From NCBI GenBank assembly GCA_016937175.1, contig JAFGWL010000049.1:1-20626 (forward strand): DNA of 20,626 bases. The letters run 5' to 3'. This DNA comes from Candidatus Mcinerneyibacteriota bacterium (GTDB taxonomy: Bacteria; Macinerneyibacteriota; Macinerneyibacteria; Macinerneyibacteriales; DSCS01). The notes beneath the pieces were generated by a model. That model saw only the letters and a list, made by a program, of their open reading frames with translations, did not search any database and was not told the origin of the DNA. Positions 16,235-20,626 of the stretch are shown here, in pieces (the first letter of the stretch is position 1; every line of letters starts with the position of its first letter). The position numbers were made by a program, and so were the translations under genes.

Positions 16235-16267
16235 CCGGCATCCGGCCGTAAAGAGGCCGGATGCCGG
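16235..16267 (-). terminator. Strong hairpin after the FG-GAP gene, probable terminator
   Basis: A perfect 13-bp inverted repeat (16235-16247 with 16255-16267, loop of seven) begins 16 bases past the FG-GAP stop codon. Its position suggests a transcription end or mRNA-stabilising hairpin. It lacks the usual T-tract (the minus strand continues AACAAGGGTGAAAAC), so it may be an atypical terminator or act with Rho. Confidence 0.55.
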
Positions 16268-16283
16268 TAGGGCTGAACGCATC

Positions 16284-19200
16284 CTATTTCAGAAGAACCA
16301 TCTTTTTCGTAAACCGTTCTCCATCGATCATCATCACGGCATAATAGACGCCGCTGGGGCACTCGTTCCCCCGGCTGTCCCGGCCGTTCCAATGGACAGT
16401 ATGGAAGCCTGACGGCTTCTCTTCATTCACAAGGGTGATCACCAGGCGGCCCCTGGCATCCCTGATATCCAGGGTGACCATTCCCGGCTCCTTCACTTCG
16501 TAGGGGATATCCGTTTCGGGGTTGAAGGGGTTCGGGAAATTCTGTTTCAGCACTGATGTCTTGACCTGGGGAATGAATGTCATGGTATCATCCTTCACCA
16601 AGGCGTACAGGCCCGATGTTCCGAAGAAAAGATGTTCGCGGCTATAATCCTTGAGGACCCATTCACCGCCCTCTTTTTTCAGCAGAGCCCCTTCCTGCCC
16701 GTAGGGGTTGACGATACTCATGGCGCCTTCCCCGCGTTCGAACGCTGCCTGGAAAAGGAAGGCCCCCTTGACCGGAGGTGTCTCAAACAGAGCGGGACCG
16801 GTGAGGAGAAGCCGGCTTCTCTCTTCAGCGGTGAAGATCAGGCCTGCATAACTCATGGATGCCCCGTCATAGAGGTCACCCACACCCAGAGAGAGGGTAT
16901 CATAGAGAACTCCGTCATAGGAAACAGCGATGCTATGGGTCCCGTTGCTGAACATCACATCATTAAAGGATGTCCCGCTCTCCCAGCGTGCAGCATCTCC
17001 CGTCATCTCCATGGCATAGATTGTCGCTCCGCCGTCGATGGTGATCTCAGCATCAGCAGGATCCATGCTGACACCGGCTGCTAAAGCATAGACCTTGGCA
17101 TGCCCCCAGATCACATCGTTGGGGATGAGATACGAACTGATCCCGTAGACATCCAGAGAAGCCGTATTGCTGTAGTCGGAAGCATTGAGGCTGTTGACAG
17201 CCCGGACTTTAAAGGTGTAGCTTCCCGGAGTGAGATCGCTGATGGTCAATGTGGTGATATCGGCTCCTGTCGTGGACCCGAGATAATCATAGTTGATCCC
17301 GTTGGTGCTGTAGACGACTTCAAACTTATCCTCATTATCGGAATTGTCCGTCCAGGAGAAGAGGACTTCTTTTGAGCCGTTTTTCTCTGCAGTCAACCCG
17401 GAGGGAGCCGTAATGGGGCGGACATCTGTCAAAAAAGAGAAGGTGGTGCTCCAGGCTCCGTCTCCGTAGCTGTTGCTTCCGCGGACACGCCAGTAATAGA
17501 CTGTATACTCACTCAGGGAGACAGTGACACTGGATGTAGTCTCTGTTTCCGTTGCGCTATAGGCCGGGCTACTGAAATCGGAATCATCATCCACTTCCAC
17601 ATCATACGATGTCGACCCTATTGCTGCTTCCCAGCTCAGATCCGGAGAAAAAAGCACTCCTGTGGCATCATCGGCAGGAGTATTCAATGTGACCGGTCCC
17701 GGAACACCGGGCGTCACGAACTCGAGTGTCGTAAAGAGAGACCCGGCTCCCGTACCATCGACTGTCTGCACACGGAAGACAGCTTGTGTGGCCTCCTGAT
17801 CTTCGGGGAATTCCAGGATCCGCATCAGACGATGGCCCGCATTTCCGTCTCCGCTTCGTCTCCGGTCGCCGGTTTCGGAATCAGCCTCTCCGCTGATCAA
17901 CTGATCATCAGCAGCGCCGTCTGCTGCAGCATTATAGGTGAGCAGGTCGGCAGGCGTCTCGCTGTCAGACCCCGCTTCCCAGGTAAACGTCGCTGTGTAC
18001 TGGTCCATGGTGACGTTCGGGTTAGCCGGTGCAGAAGCCACAGTGTTTCCCGGGTTCATATTATTGATATAGACAGTGGTGGTCATCCCCCCTGTCTGGA
18101 GAAGATCCAGGTCTCCGTCGCTGTCGCAATCACCCCAGCGCATATGCCCGTCGGGGATGGGCAGGATGTTGTGCTGGTCAGCAGCAACAGCCGAAAACAT
18201 GCCTGACCCGTTATTGTCATAGAGAACTGTCACACTCCTCCCGACGATATAACCGCTGATGAGATAGTCCACATCCCCGTCATTATTGTAATCTCCCGTG
18301 GTCATGTCATAGGCCCAGACATTGATCGCCGGAATCGGTCCGTCGCTCTCTGTGAAGACATCGCCCCCGTCATTACGGAAGACCACATCCTTGGCATCGT
18401 TGATGAGGATGAGATCCGGGTCGCCGTCTCGGTCATAATCCATCCAGCGTAACACCGCATTACCTGATGCGGACAACTGTGTCCCGGACAGGAGAGTGAA
18501 GGTTCCTTCTCCGTCATTCCGGTAGATCCCCGAGGCCGCAGAGATGTAGTATCCGTAATAGGCCAGGTCCACATCCCCGTCTCCGTCGTAGTCGGCCCAG
18601 CGCGCCTGGCCTTCAAACACATTGGGAACAGCAGGCGATAATTCCGAGAAGCTCCCGGTTCCGTCGTTGACCCAGACCTTCAGGATCATATCGGAAGAGA
18701 CACCGCCGGCCAGGAGGACATCCAGGTCTCCGTCATTATCATAATCTCCGATATCAAAGTTGCTGCGATAAGTGTCTTTCAGGCCCGGGTCTGTCTTTGT
18801 GAAGACAAAGCCGCCTTCATTTTTATAGAGATAGGTCACTTGCGCTATCGACGGAAGCATCCCGTTGAGGAGGATATCCATGTCTCCGTCATTGTCGCAA
18901 TCAAAGACCACGAGGTCTCCTTCAAAGGCCCCATCATAATCGATGCCGGCAGGGGAAAAGTTCCCCGACCCGTCATTGACAAAGACTTTCATCACAGACT
19001 CTTCATCATGGACACCGGTCACCGCAAAATCAAGGTCCCCGTCATTATCGAAGTCGGCCCATTCTCCGGCAGCATCCTGAAGAGAGACATATCCTCCGGT
19101 GAGGTCTGTGTACTCTCCTGAAACGTTTTCATACACTTTCGTGATATGATTTCCCACCATCCAGATATCAGGGTCCCCGTCAGAATCCGTATCAGTCCAG

Positions 19201-20270
19201 GCGGCTTTTGTATAACTTTCTGCACAGTCGATCGCCTGATCGTCTTTTGTATAGACGCCAGTCCCGTCATTGAGAAAGAGCTGGGCCTGGCCGATGAACA
19301 GGTACTTGCCCAGGAGAAGCAGATCCAGGTCCCCGTCTCCGTCGTGATCCTTAAAGAGGGCTGTATCATACCTCCCCCCTGCAAAAGCGGGATTGGTGAT
19401 CGTCGTGAATCCGCCGAGGCCGTCTCCGGCATAAAGGACTGCCTGCTCATTGGAGGATGAATCCCAGCCAGTGATAAACAGGTCAAGGTCACCATCGCCC
19501 GTGACATCAGCCCAGCGCACGGCGCCTTTTCGGACATTGACCAGGGAGGCGACCACATCGGTAAAGACATCGCTTCCATCGTTCCGGTAGACCCGCGAGG
19601 TGTAGTCCCCTGATGATCGGACTCCGATGATCGCCAGGTCAGGATCCCCGTCGCTGTCGAAATCACCCCAGTCAGCATCCACATACATGCTGTAGTCCAG
19701 AAGAGGCATGACCTGGGTAAAGGTCCCGTCCTGGTTGTTCCGATAGATCTTGGTGCTGTATCCGGAGGAGTTGGCCCCCGAGAGAAGAAAGTCCGCGTAC
19801 CCGTCGTTATTGTAATCAGCAGCCTTCAGTATGCCGTTGCCCATTCCCTCTACGCCGATGTCCACAAGCGTGAACATATTGGCGCCGTCGTTTCTGAAGA
19901 CATAAGCCTTGTACTGGGAAAGGACGTTGCTGAATCCGGAGACATAGAGATCCACATCCCCGTCATTGTCATAATCCGCCCAGTCAGAGATCCCGTACAT
20001 CAAATTCTCGATGAGCTGAAGAGGCCCTGAAAGGAGAAATCCCCCGTCGTTCCTGTAGATCTCGATGACAAACTTTGTCGGGTAACTCCCTCCCACAGCC
20101 AGGTCGTCGTCTCCATCATTATCGTAATCCCCCCAGGAGAGGCTTTGAGGGTCAAAGCCGTTAAAGGGCTGATAAGAGTGCTGAGGCACATAATAGGCCA
20201 CCGGAGCAGCGAAAAGAGCCCCGGTGAGGACACAGGCCGTCAACAAAAGAAAAAAGAGCTGCCTTCTCAT
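16284..20270 (-). CDS. Secreted FG-GAP/VCBS repeat protein with C-terminal sorting-type domain
   Basis: A 1328-residue exported protein. Residues 1-21 form a signal peptide (MRRQLFFLLLTACVLTGALFA). From about 40 to 735 come 14 FG-GAP-like repeats, each with a DxDxDG-type calcium loop followed by DLxxxG; the loops fall near 48, 99, 152, 204, 255, 308, 361, 406, 457, 509, 560, 611, 660 and 714, a period of about 51. Fourteen blades would make two seven-bladed beta-propellers. Next come a divergent fibronectin-like region (750-855), two FN3-like domains (about 857-948 and 954-1043), an Ig-like stretch, and a C-terminal domain (1243-1328) starting NFPNPFNPET with GRLV and SGVYYAVM, as in FlgD-Ig/type IX sorting tails. 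Probable surface or released adhesive protein; ligand unknown. GGAG lies four bases before the ATG. Confidence 0.9.
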   Translation of the reverse strand: MRRQLFFLLLTACVLTGALFAAPVAYYVPQHSYQPFNGFDPQSLSWGDYDNDGDDDLAVGGSYPTKFVIEIYRNDGGFLLSGPLQLIENLMYGISDWADYDNDGDVDLYVSGFSNVLSQYKAYVFRNDGANMFTLVDIGVEGMGNGILKAADYNNDGYADFLLSGANSSGYSTKIYRNNQDGTFTQVMPLLDYSMYVDADWGDFDSDGDPDLAIIGVRSSGDYTSRVYRNDGSDVFTDVVASLVNVRKGAVRWADVTGDGDLDLFITGWDSSSNEQAVLYAGDGLGGFTTITNPAFAGGRYDTALFKDHDGDGDLDLLLLGKYLFIGQAQLFLNDGTGVYTKDDQAIDCAESYTKAAWTDTDSDGDPDIWMVGNHITKVYENVSGEYTDLTGGYVSLQDAAGEWADFDNDGDLDFAVTGVHDEESVMKVFVNDGSGNFSPAGIDYDGAFEGDLVVFDCDNDGDMDILLNGMLPSIAQVTYLYKNEGGFVFTKTDPGLKDTYRSNFDIGDYDNDGDLDVLLAGGVSSDMILKVWVNDGTGSFSELSPAVPNVFEGQARWADYDGDGDVDLAYYGYYISAASGIYRNDGEGTFTLLSGTQLSASGNAVLRWMDYDRDGDPDLILINDAKDVVFRNDGGDVFTESDGPIPAINVWAYDMTTGDYNNDGDVDYLISGYIVGRSVTVLYDNNGSGMFSAVAADQHNILPIPDGHMRWGDCDSDGDLDLLQTGGMTTTVYINNMNPGNTVASAPANPNVTMDQYTATFTWEAGSDSETPADLLTYNAAADGAADDQLISGEADSETGDRRRSGDGNAGHRLMRILEFPEDQEATQAVFRVQTVDGTGAGSLFTTLEFVTPGVPGPVTLNTPADDATGVLFSPDLSWEAAIGSTSYDVEVDDDSDFSSPAYSATETETTSSVTVSLSEYTVYYWRVRGSNSYGDGAWSTTFSFLTDVRPITAPSGLTAEKNGSKEVLFSWTDNSDNEDKFEVVYSTNGINYDYLGSTTGADITTLTISDLTPGSYTFKVRAVNSLNASDYSNTASLDVYGISSYLIPNDVIWGHAKVYALAAGVSMDPADAEITIDGGATIYAMEMTGDAARWESGTSFNDVMFSNGTHSIAVSYDGVLYDTLSLGVGDLYDGASMSYAGLIFTAEERSRLLLTGPALFETPPVKGAFLFQAAFERGEGAMSIVNPYGQEGALLKKEGGEWVLKDYSREHLFFGTSGLYALVKDDTMTFIPQVKTSVLKQNFPNPFNPETDIPYEVKEPGMVTLDIRDARGRLVITLVNEEKPSGFHTVHWNGRDSRGNECPSGVYYAVMMIDGERFTKKMVLLK
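18066..20153 (-). repeat. Tandem FG-GAP coding repeats (14 units)
   Basis: The FG-GAP region repeats at DNA level: plus-strand words such as TCCCCGTCATTATC and TCCCCGTCTCCGTC, encoding the DNDGD or DGDGD loops, recur about every 150 bases. Units differ at many positions, so the array is old rather than freshly expanded. It is wholly in frame inside the FG-GAP gene. Confidence 0.85.
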
Positions 20271-20271
20271 A

Positions 20272-20626
20272 CTACTCCTCCCTTAAGAGGCTCTGCAGGT
20301 TCAAAGCCTTTTCATCAGTGGGGTCTAAAGCCAGGGCTTTTTTGACCTGCCCCCATCCGTCGGGATCGTTGACCGCCGACCCGCCTTCAGTCCCTGCCGT
20401 CCCGTCCATGATATAGGCTTCTGCAAGGATGTTGTGGATATCCACGGCATCCACAGAGTCATCATGCCCATGGACCCAGCCATCTGTCCCGGTCCTGTGT
20501 GCCGAGAGTTGAGAGATCGCCTCGGCCTCATTGTTTTCCATGAGGGCGATGGCTCCTAGGCCCACATTGATCCTCAGATCCGTTCCCGTCCCCAGAGCCG
20601 CTGCTGAAGCAAAAGAGAGCTTCGCC
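20272..20626 (-). CDS. TPR-like protein, C-terminal part only
   Basis: The frame is open to the window edge, so only the last 117 or so residues are seen and the true start lies beyond 20626. The visible part is helical, with repeated Ala/Leu spacing: FASAAALGTGTDLRINVGLG, then LMENNEAEAISQLS, then VDIHNILAEAYIMDG. It ends with WGQVKKALALDPTDEKALNL, which matches the second half of a tetratricopeptide repeat. TPR proteins are protein-binding scaffolds. Its stop codon is one base from the FG-GAP start and contains that gene's ribosome site, so the two are co-transcribed and perhaps functionally linked. A GTG at 20565 is in frame but has no need to be a start. Confidence 0.65.
   Translation of the reverse strand, partial: AKLSFASAAALGTGTDLRINVGLGAIALMENNEAEAISQLSAHRTGTDGWVHGHDDSVDAVDIHNILAEAYIMDGTAGTEGGSAVNDPDGWGQVKKALALDPTDEKALNLQSLLREE

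Noticed and set aside
16148-16282. Longer N terminus for the Spy-like protein from 16282
   Set aside because: It would place 45 non-conserved residues before a classic signal peptide and run through the promoter, the direct-repeat box and the hairpin.
17780-17960. Pair of compensating frameshifts in the FG-GAP gene
   Set aside because: The alternative frames hit stop codons or give no better match, and the downstream GNAGHR and QTVDGTGAGS pieces fit the existing frame.
19019-19684. A 221-codon second minus-strand frame inside the FG-GAP gene
   Set aside because: It is a shifted reading of the repeat-coding DNA; the repeats keep the other frame open in a biased way.
18066-20153. Regularly spaced repeats that could suggest a CRISPR array
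   Set aside because: Units are about 150 bases apart, imperfect and in frame, encoding FG-GAP calcium loops; spacers are not unique foreign sequence.

Overview
All supported genes in this window lie on the minus strand, so the layout is read from high to low coordinates. The encoded proteins imply a diderm (outer-membrane) bacterium: a TolC-type channel, an RND transporter, a Spy/CpxP-like periplasmic protein and a Wzx/Wzy-type polysaccharide cluster. The large FG-GAP protein ends in a C-terminal domain with the 'NFPNPFNP' signature, common in the Bacteroidota/FCB superphylum and related candidate phyla. I read this as an FCB-like or related uncultured lineage, with low confidence. Shine-Dalgarno sites (GGAGG-like) are strong and base composition looks balanced. 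I see no rRNA, tRNA, insertion sequence or CRISPR array.

Layout in transcription order: (1) 20626-16284, the 3' end of a TPR-like gene, then a 1328-residue secreted FG-GAP/VCBS repeat protein (14 repeats, fibronectin-like domains, sorting-type C terminus). (2) 16208-15592, a single-gene unit for a Spy/CpxP-like periplasmic protein with its own promoter and terminator. (3) 15578-6731, a seven-gene surface polysaccharide operon: glycosyltransferase, Wzx flippase, glycosyltransferase, KpsS-like capsule protein, glycosyltransferase, polyprenyl-phosphate sugar-1-phosphate transferase, O-antigen polymerase/ligase. Most junctions overlap. (4) 6689-1363, an efflux operon tetR-tolC-RND ending at a strong terminator. 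(5) 1358-9, purB with its own promoter.

The polysaccharide genes form one pathway. The sugar-phosphate transferase starts the lipid-linked repeat unit, three glycosyltransferases extend it, Wzx flips it, and the Wzy-like protein polymerises or ligates it. The KpsS-like protein is out of place, because its family normally serves ABC-transporter capsules.

The most interesting signal is regulatory. A 22-bp element made of two 11-bp direct repeats (minus-strand unit CTCCAYATTYA) occurs exactly twice that I can see. Each copy sits 6 bp upstream of a TAWAGT -10 hexamer, one before the Spy-like gene and one before the tetR-tolC-RND operon. This is the architecture of an OmpR/PhoB-family response-regulator box, and its core resembles the E. 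coli BaeR box that controls spy and RND efflux genes. The window therefore probably shows part of an envelope-stress regulon. The efflux operon also has a near-consensus promoter overlapped by a TetR-type palindrome, and it lacks the usual periplasmic adaptor gene.
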